Assembly (NCBI RefSeq): GCF_030867145.1
Contig: NC_134428.1
Coordinates: 26,575,320-26,639,319, forward strand
DNA length: 64,000 nucleotides
Source of the DNA: Opisthocomus hoazin
Taxonomy: Eukaryota; Chordata; Aves; Opisthocomiformes; Opisthocomidae
Direction of reading: 5' to 3'
This document shows positions 34,959-47,000 of the stretch, in pieces. The position numbers were made by a program, and so were the translations under genes. The number at the start of each line of letters is the position of its first letter. Position 1 is the first letter of the stretch. The notes beneath the pieces are model-generated. The model worked only from the letters and a program-made list of their open reading frames with translations, made no database searches and was not told the origin of the DNA.

Positions 34959-36544
34959 ACAGTGCACCTGGGTAAGCCATGGCTCACTCTTTCCAAAACC
35001 CTAGTCAAGGTCTGCTTTTGCCAGGATGCTTCAGAAAAACCTTAAAAGTTGACAAGTTAAAGATGTGTGTGGTAATAATTTAGGTCTGAGATATGTACCT
35101 GAAATAAAACATGGAATTCTAGAACCCAATAGACATCTTCACAAAGAATGGTAGTACATTTTCAGGGAACTTCAGAAAATGCCAGTTACATTGCATCCTT
35201 AATGAAAAAGAAAATACGGATCAAATGAAACTATTAAACCCTAAGTACAAAAGCTAGTTGAGAGCACAATACAACTCTGTAAATTCAGTAGCTCTAAGAG
35301 AAGCTAAATCTTAGACCTCTCCATTGAAATGCTTCTGGTCAGTGTTTCGGAGAAAAGAACAAAGCATTATTTGACCAGGGTGATGAATAAGAATTCCTAT
35401 TAATTTTGTTTGGAGATAGCAACATTCACTCATTTTGTCCTGGAAGAGTTGAGCTGTTGCTAGCAACTAATGGCAATACTTGAAAGTATTTTTTTAATAT
35501 ATTATGATTCTAATAGATCGGGGTTTTTTTATAGCTATATGTTGTGCCTGAAAAAACAAAGAAAAAACAAAAAAATTTCTTTTTGGTGGAAAGGTTTCTG
35601 AGAGCCATGTTCAGGAATCCTGACTGGACCTTGGGAGCTGTCGTCTCAGAAGTTCCTTCGTAGCCGGTGTTAATTCTCCAGTCTGCAAGCTGTTCATTAG
35701 TGTCTGAGTAGACATGAGAAAGTCTTCCTATTACTTTTACAGCAGGTTGGATTAGAGCAAACAAAAAACGGCCAGTGTGTAATTTTTGTTGACGAACGCT
35801 TTAATTTTAATTAAGAGTACTGGACTTTCAGAATAGGAAAAAGCGTTTTCTCATAGCCCATCTAATCAAGCTTCACCTTCATTCCTTCTTAGAGACTTTT
35901 TTTCTTGTGTTTTCTGTTTTTGGAGAACAGTTTGCATAGTAAGTTAGTAGTGGACTTCCATGTAACTTTCTAATACACCTAAGCAAAGGAAATTAACAGC
36001 ATTTGGGACATTGACTTTAATGGTTCCAGTACCTTTTACTGGTAGCCATGGCACTACTGCAAGATAACCTGTATTCCCACGAGCATTCTTCTCTTTCATA
36101 CCACTTTATTGACCTGTCACTCTTGGGACAAATGATCAAAGCTTGTTCATAACATCTGCATCCAGAGTTAGATTCTCAAGTGCTGTCCTTTCCCATCTGT
36201 GGCAAAGAGTGCACGGAATTAAGGTACCAACTTTATCATTTTATTTAAATTTTCTCTATACTTATGGTCCCTGTTGATATGGTACATGGCACTATTGGCT
36301 TCTATCTGATGACTTTACGATGCTTGAAAAAGGAAGTTTTCATGAACTCTGTAACGTTCATCCTTGAAATTGTCTGCTGTCATCTTTTCTTCAAAGAGCA
36401 GGGATCCCAGATAAAAGTAAATAAATGTTGTTCCCCAATGCTTCAAGTGTAAGTGGACTGTACTTTGTTGCAGCTCTGACTCACTTGCAATCTCTTCTTT
36501 TCCCTTCCTTTCTCTATACTTGCTGCATGCTGCATGCCACTCAG

Positions 36545-36589
36545 AGTGAGGATGAAGAAACGGATTACGATATGAATGACTCAGATTAA
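36545..36589 (+). CDS. KCTD5: Candidate alternative KCTD5 terminal exon (acidic tail)
   Basis: After tgccactcag and an upstream pyrimidine stretch, the KCTD5 phase reads SEDEETDYDMNDSD then TAA. Joined to exon 5 (or 5a) it would replace ILQERGSRM with a tail in which 8 of 14 residues are acidic. AATAAA lies about 400 bases downstream (near 36985). The strong composition bias directly after an acceptor argues against chance, but the frame is only 14 codons long. I do not recognise this tail from any KCTD protein. Confidence 0.35.
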   Translation, partial: SEDEETDYDMNDSD

Positions 36590-37128
36590 GTGTAAATGTC
36601 ATGGTGAGCAGTAGCTGCCCTAGGATTTTACCCAGATGCTTTTCTGCCCCATCCAATCCCTACCCCCACTAGTGCTGTCCTTTGGCTAGTCCTGCTGGTG
36701 TGTGTGTTTGTGATTATAGTTGTGGCATGGTTAGCAAAGATAGAATTCCTGTTCTGGATATTGCTGCTTTGACAGAATAATTACTGTTGCTGTTATAAGC
36801 TGTGTTGTGATTGGTTCCTTTCAAGCTTTGCTGGGAAGAAAAGTTCTTCATGTAGATTCTAGGGTCAGAATTGCTTTTCATTTTTATTATCCGTGCACCA
36901 ATTTTTCTGTCAATTTTTTTTTTTACATGTAGAGGCATCTAATACAAACTTGTAGTATACATTTTCAGTAAATGTCTGATTTGGCAATAAATTAGGAAAC
37001 TTGACTGAAGTGCACGGTAGTCAAAAGATGGTCCTATCTGATAATTTTGAAAGTAGTAATTTTGAATCAAGACCTGGCAAATGTAAGTAAATATTGTGAT
37101 CTCAGTGCTACAGTTATATTTATCACAG

Positions 37129-37179
37129 GAAACAACTCGCTCCAGAGAGGGATCAGGTCCTTTCCACTGTAGTTTAAAG
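37129..37179 (+). CDS. KCTD5: Candidate KCTD5 cassette exon
   Basis: A 51-nt stretch between an acceptor (tttatcacag) and a good donor (AAAG|gtacgt) is open in the KCTD5 phase: ETTRSREGSGPFHCSLK, 17 codons, phase 0 to 0. Inclusion would insert a Ser/Arg-rich segment before ILQERGSRM. The pyrimidine tract is weak, and such short open cassettes arise by chance, so this is tentative. Confidence 0.22.
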
Positions 37180-38201
37180 GTACGTCAGAAGTCACAAGTG
37201 GAAGAACACAGAAGTTACATCAGAAAGAACAACTTTTGCAACTTTTTCGTGGTGTGCCTGCAAGCACTGCTCATATTTACTCTGCTGTCGAATTTCTGGA
37301 AGATAACTTATCATTGAATGTTCAGTGATAATGGTGTGCAGGTGATCACTTGAGCCTGTATAAATTGAAGATACCATTGCACGAGGCTGAACTCCAGCTT
37401 CTCACCTATACACCTAAACTTTTTAGCTGTAAAGCAGCCCTATACTTATTTCTGAAGTGTTGCTTCCGCATGGCTGAAGAAGAACCCATGTTATTTTCTT
37501 AACTGATGCTAACAGAAACTACTGTTGAGGTAGAATAAGGTCTTTTGCCAAGTCTTCAGGAATGGCTACAAGGAATGGATCAAATCTGAAGGTTCGTTGA
37601 AAAAAAAATGGCACTCTGTTGGAATTAAATGCAAGATTCTTACGTTGCCTAGAGACCCAACAGTCATTAAAACACTATTCTATCTGCAGTAGATTTATTG
37701 TGAGTGAGAGGAAATAGTTCTCACGTTCTGCTTCCCTAAGAAGCCATCGTGCTTAGGCCACTAGGGTATGAGAGTTCATTCAGCGTTGTTTAGAGTTTGT
37801 AAGTCAACTTTGGATCTGGCGCACCTGGAGGAAAAACAGAACAGAAACATGAAAGAAAATTCTGAACACAGCAGATCTGCACCAGGATTGGGGCAGTTCC
37901 CAGTATCAGTACAGACTGGGTGATGAATGGCTTGAGAGCAGCGCTGCAAAGGAGCACTTGGGGATACTGGTGGGTGAAAGAATGGATATGAGCCAGCAAT
38001 GTACACTTAAAAGACAATTATCCAGGGGTGCATCAAAAGAAATGTGACCAGCAGGTTGAGGGAAGTGGTTCTGCCCCTCTGCTCTCATGAGACCCCACCT
38101 GGAGCGCTGCGTCCAGCTCTGGGGTTCCCAGTACGAGAAAGACATGAACCTGTTGGAGTGGGTCCAGAGGAGGGACATGAAAATGGTCTGAGGGCTGGAA
38201 C

Positions 38202-39702
38202 ACAGAATCACAGAATGGCAGGGGTTGGAAGGGACCTCTGTGGGTCATCTAGTCCAACCCTCCTGCCGAAGCAGGGTCACCTACAGTAGGCTGTAGAGGA
38301 CCTTGTCCAGGCGAGTCTTGAATATCTCCAGAGAAGGAGACTCCACAACCTCCCTGGGCAGCCTGTTCCAGTGCTCCGTCACCCTCAGAGGGAAGAAATT
38401 CTTCCTCACGTTCAGACGGAACTTCCTCGGCTTCAGTTTGTGCCCATTGCTCCTTGTCCTGTCGCTGGGCACTACTGAAAAGAGCTTGGCCCCATCCTCC
38501 TTCAGATATTTGTAAGTGTATATTAGGTCCCCTCGCAGCCCTCTCTTCTTCAGGCTGAACAAGCCCAGCTCCCTCAGCCTCTCCTCGTAGGAGAGATGCT
38601 CCAGTCCCCTCATCATCCTTGTAGCCCTCCGCTGGGCTCTCTCCAGTAGCTCCTCATCTTTCTTGAACTGGGGAGCCCAGAACTGGACAGAGTACTCCAG
38701 ATGAGGCCTCGCTAGGGCAGTGTAGAGGGGAAGGAGAACCTCCCTCGTCCTGCTGGCCACACTCTTCCTAATGCACCCCAGAATGCCATTGGCCTTCTTG
38801 GCAGCCAGGGCACACTGCTGGCTCATGGTCACCCTGTCATCCACCAGGACACCCAGGTCCCTCTCTGCAGAGCTGCTCTCCAGCAGGTCCACCCCAAGCC
38901 TGTACTGGTGCATGGGGTTTTTCCTCCCCAGGTGCAGGACCTTGCATTTGCCTTTGTGAACCTCATCAGGTTCCTCTCTACCCAACTTTCCAGCCTGTCC
39001 AGGTCACGCTGAATGGCAGCACAGCCTTCTGGTGTATCTACCATACCTCCCAGTTTGGTGTCATCAGCAAACTTGCTGAGGGTACATTCTAACTCTTCAT
39101 CCAGGTCGTTGATGAAGAAGTTAAACAAGACTGGGCCCAGTACTGACCCCTGGGGGACACCACTAGTTACCGGCCTCCAACTAGACACAGTGCCGCTGAT
39201 GACAACCCTCTGAGTTCTGCCATTCAGCCAGTTCTCAGTCCACTTCACCGACCACTCATCCAGCCCATACTTCCTGAGCTTCCCTAGGAGGATATCATGG
39301 GAGACTGCGTCAAAAGCCTTGCTGAAGTCGAGGTAGACAACATCCACGGCTCTCCCTTCATCTACCCAGCCAGTCATGTCATCGTAGAAAGCTATTAGAT
39401 TGGTCAGGCATGATTTCCCCTTGGTGAATCCATGCTGACTACTCCTGATAACCTTCTTTTCTTCCACTTGCTTCATGATGGCCTCCAGGATAAGCTGCTC
39501 CATCACCTTTCCCGGGATGGAGGTGAGGCTGACCGGCCTGTAGTTCCCTGGGTCCTCCTTCTTGCCCTTTTTGAAGATTGGAGTGACGTTGGCCTTTCTC
39601 CAGTCCTCGGACACCTCTCCTGTCCTCCAGGAGCTCTCAAAGGTGATGGAGAGTGGCTCAGCAATGACATCCGCCAGCTCTCTCAGCACTCGTGGGTGCT
39701 GT
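38202..39702 (-). mobile_element. Young CR1 LINE, 5'-truncated, antisense, nested
   Basis: A 1.5-kb CR1 copy on the minus strand. Its 3' end is the octamer-like cacagaatcacagaatggca at 38201-38220, read in reverse, preceded by about 80 bp of 3' UTR. Its 5' end is near 39702, inside the reverse transcriptase domain, so it is a typical truncated insertion. The coding part is in two frames, broken by one frameshift. It sits inside the older sense CR1, whose two parts resume at the edges (ggctggaac / aaaacacc). I see no clear target-site duplication, as is usual for CR1. Confidence 0.92.
38281..38985 (-). pseudogene. CR1 ORF2 C-terminal region, second frame
   Basis: This continues the reverse transcriptase polyprotein after the frameshift: [74 protein letters not shown], then [20 protein letters not shown] and the stop at 38281-38283. 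These motifs are the standard CR1 ORF2 C-terminus. The 3' UTR follows at once. Confidence 0.92.
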
Positions 39703-39710
39703 GAAAACAC
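38829..39710 (-). pseudogene. CR1 ORF2 reverse transcriptase, 5' frame
   Basis: This open frame encodes most of a CR1 reverse transcriptase: [47 protein letters not shown] with a catalytic Asp, [13 protein letters not shown], and FADDTK, the (Y/F)xDD catalytic box. The upstream endonuclease part of ORF2 is missing because of 5' truncation. A 1-base shift at about 38950-38965 moves the continuing protein into the frame of the 38281-38985 segment. The few breaks suggest a fairly recent insertion. It is not expressed as a functional protein. Confidence 0.9.
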
Positions 39711-42700
39711 CTTTGCTGTGAAGAAAGGCTGAGAAACTTGGGGTTGTTCGGCCCAGAGAACAGAAGGCTCCAGGGAGATGTTAGTGGTCTTTCAATACTG
39801 AAAAGGAGCTAATAAGAAAGATGGAGAAAAACTTTTTACCAGGGCCCATAGTGACGGGACAAGGGGAGATCTTTTTAAACTGCAGGAGATTAGATTTAGA
39901 TTGGATATAATGGTGAAGTTCTTTACTATGAGGTTGGTGTGACACTGCAACAGGTTGCCCAGATAAGTTGTGGATGCCTCATCCCTGGAATGTTTAAGCT
40001 TGGGTTGAGTGGGGCTTTGAGCATCATTTCAAGCATTTCATCAGTGAAAGATGTCCCTCCCATGGCAGGGAGGTTGGACTAGATGATCTGTAAAGGTCCC
40101 TTCCAACCCAAACCATTTGGTGATTCTGTCATCTAAAGTATGTGGACGGAGGAACATTATCTGCCAAGTCACCTGTTTAGCTAGTAGAGCAGGTTCTCAG
40201 ACAAAAACTTCTTCCGTGCCTGGTTCTGCTCCAGACATACTCCTCAATCCTAATTATTAGCAGTTCGGGAGAAGGCCTGCCATAACTGTTTTCAAATTTT
40301 ACTGACCCCTGTTAGTGTTGAGACATCTTCTCTCAGCATTTTTGCCCAATAAGCCACTAAAATTTTTGGGAATAGTCTTATTAAAGGGTTTTGCAGGGAA
40401 CAAAAAAAAACAAGGTAGTAATTTTGAATTGCAGAACAGAGTCAGTCATCCTTTCAGTATTTAATAAGTACGTACAATTTTGGTAGAATTCCTGGTAATT
40501 GAAATTCAGTTTCCTCTTTGGACAAAGTCCCTGTCCATGACTACAAAAGATCGTCTTTCACACTGTTTCTGAAACACTTCTCGTGAGAGCTTACTGATCA
40601 GAAATCATTTCCCCTTTAGTAAAGGTAGGGGATACGGAAGAAGTACCAAGCAAAGCGTATTAAAATATTTCCTGAACTGATAGACTTTTCTGGCTTACAT
40701 TGGGTTTACTGGCTCAGTAAAGTGTGTGAAGTTCAGCATCCAGTTCTGGCTTAGCTTTATCTTATTGTGTGTTCCTGAGGCTACAGAAAATAGTTCTTAG
40801 TCTCTTAATCTTAGAAGTATTTTTTATCTTCTAGGAAAGAATAAACTCAAATGTTTCATTATAAATTGGAACGAATCACTAAATGAATGGATCCAATATT
40901 ATTTTCTAACTGCACAGGTGCTTGTTTCAGCCCTGTTTTTGGCTTTGTTGGAGATTGTTTTGCTTACTGACTACATCTGCTGGGTCAGACTGTTACCTGC
41001 TATGTGGACATCTACTGCAACACTTTGTTCTCAGCTGTGACCAACAGCAAATACTCAAGGAAAGAGTTTAAGTATGAAGCATTTATCAAATTACCTTCTG
41101 ATATATTTCTCCACCTTCCAGTAAGCCTCGGTTTCGGAATTTTGGCTTCAAGCCTGTATCCGGATCATTGTGTGAAAGCTACAGTGTGACACTATGATAC
41201 CATGAGTAGGTATCTATGGTACTGTCTTCTGTAAGTTTGTCTGATCCCCTTTGAATGTATTATACTAGCAGTTGCTGATCAATTTTCAGGACCTGGCTTC
41301 TCCTCACAGAATTCACTTCTATCTTTCCTACAGTTTCCTATGAAATGCTTTTTGCTTAGTACGCATAGTGAATTATCCTCATGAAATAAGCAATGTTTCC
41401 ATCTAAAATATGTCCCAAATCATGTCATCACCCATGGGAAAAATCTTTCTGTATTTTGGAAATTTATCAAAGTAGCTGCAGTAACACCTGGCTTCATAAC
41501 TTCAAAATAGTAATACTGAATTTGAAATGATTTTTTGTACACGAACCGAGATCCAGGTACTGCAGGAAGTACAGTGAGCAAGTGGTAAAGTGGATTTTTT
41601 TCTTTTTTGTTTAAGCTAACACTGGACTGTCTCTGAACTGTCCCTGGTGCACACAAATGGTGATGGGTTCTTTATGAACTCCAGTCCTGAAAAAATCACA
41701 TGGAGATGTGTGAAGTAGGCAAGACCCCACTTGACTACAGTCACTATGAAAGACATATTAGGCTTGACAACTGATAGAGGCTGATAGGTTAAATTATCAA
41801 CATTGTAACAATATTAAATGAGATCAAATACCTAGACTTTATTTAAAACCATACATGAAATTGCTGTGTTAAGTGGTTGCCAGCCTTCACCCTACAAGCA
41901 CAAAGACTGAAGTGTGTGTGTGCTGTCATATTCTGTGGGTCCTCTGTGATGGAATATCAGACTACACTGAAATCATCATAGAAGGAAGTTCTATATTGTA
42001 GACAACTATGCCATTGTCCATGTTGTGCCCTTGCTTTCTTTCAGCTTTTGAAATCAAGAGCCCTTCCCAGAACTAGGAAAACTGTCAAGAAGCAAAAGAA
42101 AATGAAACGCCATTAGAAATACTTTTACTTACAGATTAACATTGTTAAGTACTTATGCTCAGTACGTTTGAGGTTTCGCTTAGTGCTTTATTTGTCTACT
42201 GTTATGAATGGTTCTACAGTTTACTTAAAGGCGTCCCTGCAGTACTACGCAGCCGTAGAGTTGACCTTATTATTGCTGATTGCCATTCAGTTTAGAGTAG
42301 CAACATGAGAAATGTTGCTTGGACAGTCAGTCCTAAGACTTGCATCCTCTCCTCACTAGAGGTTCCAAAGAGAATTGAAACAGAAAAGAAAAAAAAATAG
42401 TTAAATTGGAAGTAGAGTAGGTGGTCTTCATGTTGTAAGATGCTATAGACAAGGATTCCTAAGTGTTGCAGGGGTAGAGATTTTGTTTCTATTAGACTTA
42501 AGTCGCTGTGTTTAATGTATGCCTTTTAAAGTGAATAGGAAGCAAACCAACTGCTTGTACAAAAAAAAAAAATCCTTTTACTCACTGTAATGGGAATCTC
42601 AGTTCCTTAGTAACAGCGGGAGGACAAAATTCCTTAGACAGAATTTTTGAGAAATATGTTCCTCCTCATGAAGTCAGAGCCTGCATTGCTTCTCAGCTGT

Positions 42701-43574
42701 CTGGCTTGGGCATTTCAAAGGATAATAACAGACAAGGTAATGCATGAAAAGTTCATTGTGTGATGTCCTGTGTCCACAGAAACAACTTTCTTGTAGATAA
42801 GGATGCCTAAAAAACTTGTGATATCTTGCATGAGCAAATAATGTAAAAATATTTTCAAACTGCTGTCAGAGTATTTTCATATAACTGGTTAGTCCAGCTG
42901 ATAAGCTTTATATGTCTGAACAGCATAGTAAAAATCTGTGAAGAAAAGTAGTTGGTTGACTTTAGTTCATGCAAAGGACCACGCCTGGGCATCTACTTCT
43001 GATTTTTAAATCAGTCTGTTGATTTAAATCTTGCCAGCTTGTACTCTTGGCCTTTGAAAACTTCCTGCGTCATCTCACCCCATGTGACATTTTTGCACAT
43101 TTTGAGTTGCTAGTTCATGTTTTCAGTACTGATTTATGGGGCACAATTTGCAGCTGAAACTTCAGAGAGTTAAGGACATTTTACTGGAACAGGAAAAATT
43201 AAGATTAAATTCAGGTTCTAATAAAGTATCTGAGTTCATTTATCACACAGGCCCTAAGTATCTTCAGAACTGGGATGAGGTGGAATGGCTTACTTTTTGT
43301 ATCTACCAACCCTTAAGCTTTGGTTGTATTAATCGTACTCAATTCCTATCAGTGATTTACATGTGTTTTCATTATGTTTGATAGTAGACATTGTATGTAT
43401 CAATCTGTGTTTTTTTTCAGCCTTAAAGCACAGAATTCAGGAATGTGCTTGAACCAGTACCCTGACACTCTATAAGTTATTTGAAATAGTCATTGTGTTG
43501 CTCTTTGACCTCCATGCTTTAGGAACGACATTGAGTGAATTTTCATTTATAGAATTTTTGTTGGTCTGTTTCAG

Positions 43575-43604
43575 ATTTTGCAAGAACGAGGTTCCAGAAT
43601 GTGA
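43575..43604 (+). CDS. KCTD5: KCTD5 last coding exon
   Basis: Ten codons: ILQERGSRM then TGA, the exact C-terminus of KCTD5 (and KCTD2). The acceptor is ggtctgtttcag, phase 0. The 3' UTR continues directly after it. The length of the UTR cannot be fixed here. Confidence 0.95.
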   Translation: MLQERGSRM

Positions 43605-44020
43605 AGACAGTATTGAACGGTGGCAATTTTTTCTCTTTTATTTCAAGACACAGTGAATTGTCACACTGAAGAGGCTCAGCTGCAAAAGAAAAAAAATCCG
43701 ATTTAGACAATTTTCTGTTGATCTGGGTTCAGCCGTTTTTGCCTGTAAGCTGGTGTCCACTGGCTGAAAGCATTGCAAGATTACATAATGGGAATAGATG
43801 GTGTGGGAGTGTGTGTTAAGTTTTGGTTGTAGTGCATGTTTGTACTCTCTTGTGGGCTGACTGACGCTGGTCATTTGAAAAGAAATGACCATGCACTCAT
43901 ATTTTCCTCTGAGACATGTAGCACTTACTGTCTGGTGCTAGATGACCCAATGTTGATCAGTTTGGAGACATTTTCCTACTAATCATTGTAAACATTTAAA
44001 GGACAATGTAATTGGTGCTA

Positions 44021-44038
44021 CACACACACACACACACA
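44021..44038. repeat. (CA)9 microsatellite
   Basis: Nine CA units in the region after the KCTD5 stop codon, possibly inside its 3' UTR. Confidence 0.95.
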
Positions 44039-47000
44039 TCATAGCCCACAAATGCAAGTATTTGGGCTTGCATTGTTTCAGAGTCAGTGGCAGCCCCAGT
44101 CAACTATATTATACTGCACATTCCTTACGGCTCTGTGACATACTCTGTTATACAATAACAGCTTAGGAGATCAACTGAAACTAACATGTAAAAAGTTACA
44201 CAACAGACAAAAGGTTTCTCTGAAGGAAAGGTGTATATATTGACTGGATTTATAGCATATTTTAATATCCAAAGGGAAGACTAAACTCAGAGGAAATGGC
44301 CTTCATCTGAATTGTTCTTGATGTTCCTTGTGTTAAAAGTCTCCTGCAAAAGTTATGCTCCAGTCTTAGCCAAATATTTGAAAGGGGAATCAAAATTCAC
44401 TTAACATGAACAACAGAACATTCTATTTCTTTTGAAATGTTTGTGCTTATATGTGTGTTTGTGCTTTTATAAAATGCCTATAAGCATTGAACTCTTTGGA
44501 TTATGGTAGAGATTTTTCCAGAGCTGGAGGTTGTACAGAAATGTGGCTGACTAGTCCTAGATCCCTGTCTCTGTGACTGGGATTAAAATGAACCTTCAGT
44601 GTGAACACAAGCTCATCCAATTGAAAAACTTAATTACTTCAGACATTCAGGATACCTGTAATCAGTCTTTCTCTTTCTATACTGTTTGCACTATGCAGTT
44701 AAAGAACACTGTTTGAAAACATCTGGTGCAGCTTTATTAGTTTGTCCTTGATGAAGGCTAATACACAAGACTGGAGCTTCTTAATACACTATGTTTTGAG
44801 CAAAATCTGCAGCACATCTTTAAAACACTTAATGAGATTGACAGTATAAAACTTGCCTTCATTGACTTATGAAAGTAGTGGAAGGGAGTTTCAAAAATCT
44901 ACAAGATTGTTTTGAATTCTAAAGACATTACAGTTTTCATTCTCGGTAACTTCAGAATTTATGCATATACTCTAGGTAATCCTTTACACAAAAGCATGAT
45001 TTTCAAACACCCAGGGTCTACTCTTTTTTTTTTCTTTTTTTTTTTCTTTTTTTAAAGGACTTGTTATACATTGATAAAAGTTTGCCGGAAACAATTTGTA
45101 AAAACCATTTCTACTAAGCAGGTTAAACAGTGGGCTAAATGTTTTGTTCATGTGTCTATTGCTTGAAGGGGTTCGTAATGCATTTTGCAACTTGGATGTG
45201 GTCTGCACAGGAAGCTGCTGGCCCCTCCACAACACCACATAAAACGTTTGTCTTTTTTTAAGATGTTAAAACTGAATTGAATTTACTAAAAATGCAATTG
45301 TGTAGGGGGAGATGTTTATACTTTTATACTTTTTTAGGCACCCGTATTTTATCAGCTTAAATTTAGCACCCAAATTTCCCCTAAATAGTAACAGATTATC
45401 TTGTGTATCTGAGAATAACAATTGTCTGTGTTAACTGCATATTAAAAGATTTCCTCTGCTGCAGTAGTCACTGTGTTTTTAAACAGTATGACTCCACCGA
45501 ATTCTCTGAGCTCCCGAGCTCATGGAATTGCAGCCAACCGTGTTTCTTGTTGTTTTTTTGATGTACTCTACAGAGTAATTTGGCCTTGGCTTAAGTGAAT
45601 TTTAATGCCTAAGATACTTGTTTCACAGTGATCCTTCTGAAACAGCTTTTCTGTTGTCTGTCATATTTAACCCCAAAAAGACAGAATATTTCGGAAAACT
45701 AAATTTTCAAGAATGACAGCAGCAAAGCACGAGTAACAAACTGAGCAAACTGAACAAATTTAGAATATGTAAGAGTGGGGTTTTTTAAAGTATGTTTTAT
45801 TCACTGGAGTCTTTTCAGCTTAAAAACAAGGAGATTCCCGGCAATCTAGTTTATGTGGTATCCCTGTTGTAGCAAAGTTAATCATTTTGCACTTTGTTTC
45901 CAATACCTCACAAAGATTTTAAGAAAGAAAGAAAGAAAAAAAAGATAACTTTATTAGGCAGGTACCTTGTGAATTATTTTAAATACGCTGTTGTTTGAGA
46001 CCACCTGAACTAACTACTTTCCTGTTCTTGCTGATGTTGTTATTGCTTTAATTTTTGTGAACATGTGAGTCTTTCAGATAGATGGAAGTGCTACTGTATG
46101 CCTTTTTCAAGGCATTAAGAATTGATCCTAAATAAGTTTAATGTCTTTTTATTTGACTCTTGTAATTTCAAATAAAGTTAGCTACAGTAACAGGGTAATT
46201 GCATTAGAGTCAAATCTGCATCACCAGGTTTGGCAAACAATGAAGTAATGTACCAATATAGTTTAAACTGGAGTCCTTTTTCTGTTTCTTTTCTGTCGTT
46301 TGGAGAGTATTTGCCTTAAGAGAACTGCCTATGACTATGTAAAGCTGATGGGTTCACTTGGGGGCTGAAGTTGAAAAGCTATACTGCAGAAGCCTTTGAC
46401 GTGAACTCTGGATTTACACAGCTTCTCTATCCTTAAATCAAAACAGTATTCCAGGTTAGAATTTAAGATCCTGAGCACAAAGAGATCATGGCAGAGGAAA
46501 TAAAGCAGGAAGGGAGAGATACCAAAACATAACAGTTAATCAAGGTGATCTCTCATGAAAATGTACATTCTATGAAAGATTTAACTTTCTGCCCTTTTGC
46601 TATATGAATATTTAGTGAAGTTGTTTGGCATGTTGTCCATGGAACAGGAGGTTACTTCAACAGAAGATTAGTGGATTTTCAGTGAAATTCTTTAAAGGCT
46701 TTTACATGACAAACTTCTTGCAAAACTTGTTTAAAAGCTGAGAAGTTCAAATTTACCATAGCAATTTCTTGCTTTGAGTTAGGAAGCAGATAGCATACTG
46801 TTGCCCTTAAGTTTTGTCAGACGCTAGTTTTCTGTATTGGAGATGAAGTTTTTGTGTTAAATGCTTTTGACTTCTACAAACAGCAGTTAAACCAGTTTAT
46901 CTGCAATAAACAAGTCATTCTGAGGTCTCTAAGATTTGAATGTCACCTGGTCCATAATAACTGTCCAAAAGTATAGTCTGACTCAGCAGCTCCCACCGTA

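Larger units (their letters stand above)
37800..40135 (+). mobile_element. Older CR1 LINE copy, split by a nested CR1
   Basis: Both flanks of the nested element read as one sense-oriented CR1. The left part (about 37800-38201) carries the 3' ORF2 region, for example gagaccccacctggagcgct, with many decayed positions. The right part (about 39703-40135) continues from ctttgctgtgaagaaaggct to the 3' UTR, gggaggttggactagatgat, and ends near ggtgattctgtcat. The start is 5'-truncated and approximate. ORF2 is broken by many stops. Confidence 0.85.
33464..43574 (+). other. KCTD5: KCTD5 last intron (10 kb)
   Basis: This largest KCTD5 intron holds the poly-C tract, the solo LTR, the nested CR1 pair and the candidate alternative exons at 36545, 37129 and 42045. 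The rest, about 40.2-42.0 and 42.2-43.5 kb, is AT-rich sequence in which I see nothing specific. Confidence 0.7.
14875..43604 (+). other. KCTD5: KCTD5 gene, complete coding span (gene-level entry)
   Basis: KCTD5 is a BTB/T1-domain protein that forms pentamers and acts as the substrate adaptor of CUL3-RING ubiquitin ligases; Gbeta-gamma is a described target. The canonical exons at 14875, 22794, 24023, 25141, 33338 and 43575 join in frame to a 228-aa protein (human 234). Exon 1 carries a low-complexity N-terminus and the start of the BTB fold (WVRLNVGGT). Exons 2-3 complete the BTB and exons 4-6 encode the C-terminal domain ending ILQERGSRM. KINKDL/NITSLIKLVKDKIRERDSK-type residues favour KCTD5 over the paralogues KCTD2 and KCTD17. 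A second copy of exon 5 and other candidate exons are listed separately. Confidence 0.96.

Noticed and set aside
34497-35008. Minus-strand frames of 117 and 106 aa
   Set aside because: They are shadows within the solo LTR and carry no retroviral protein motif.
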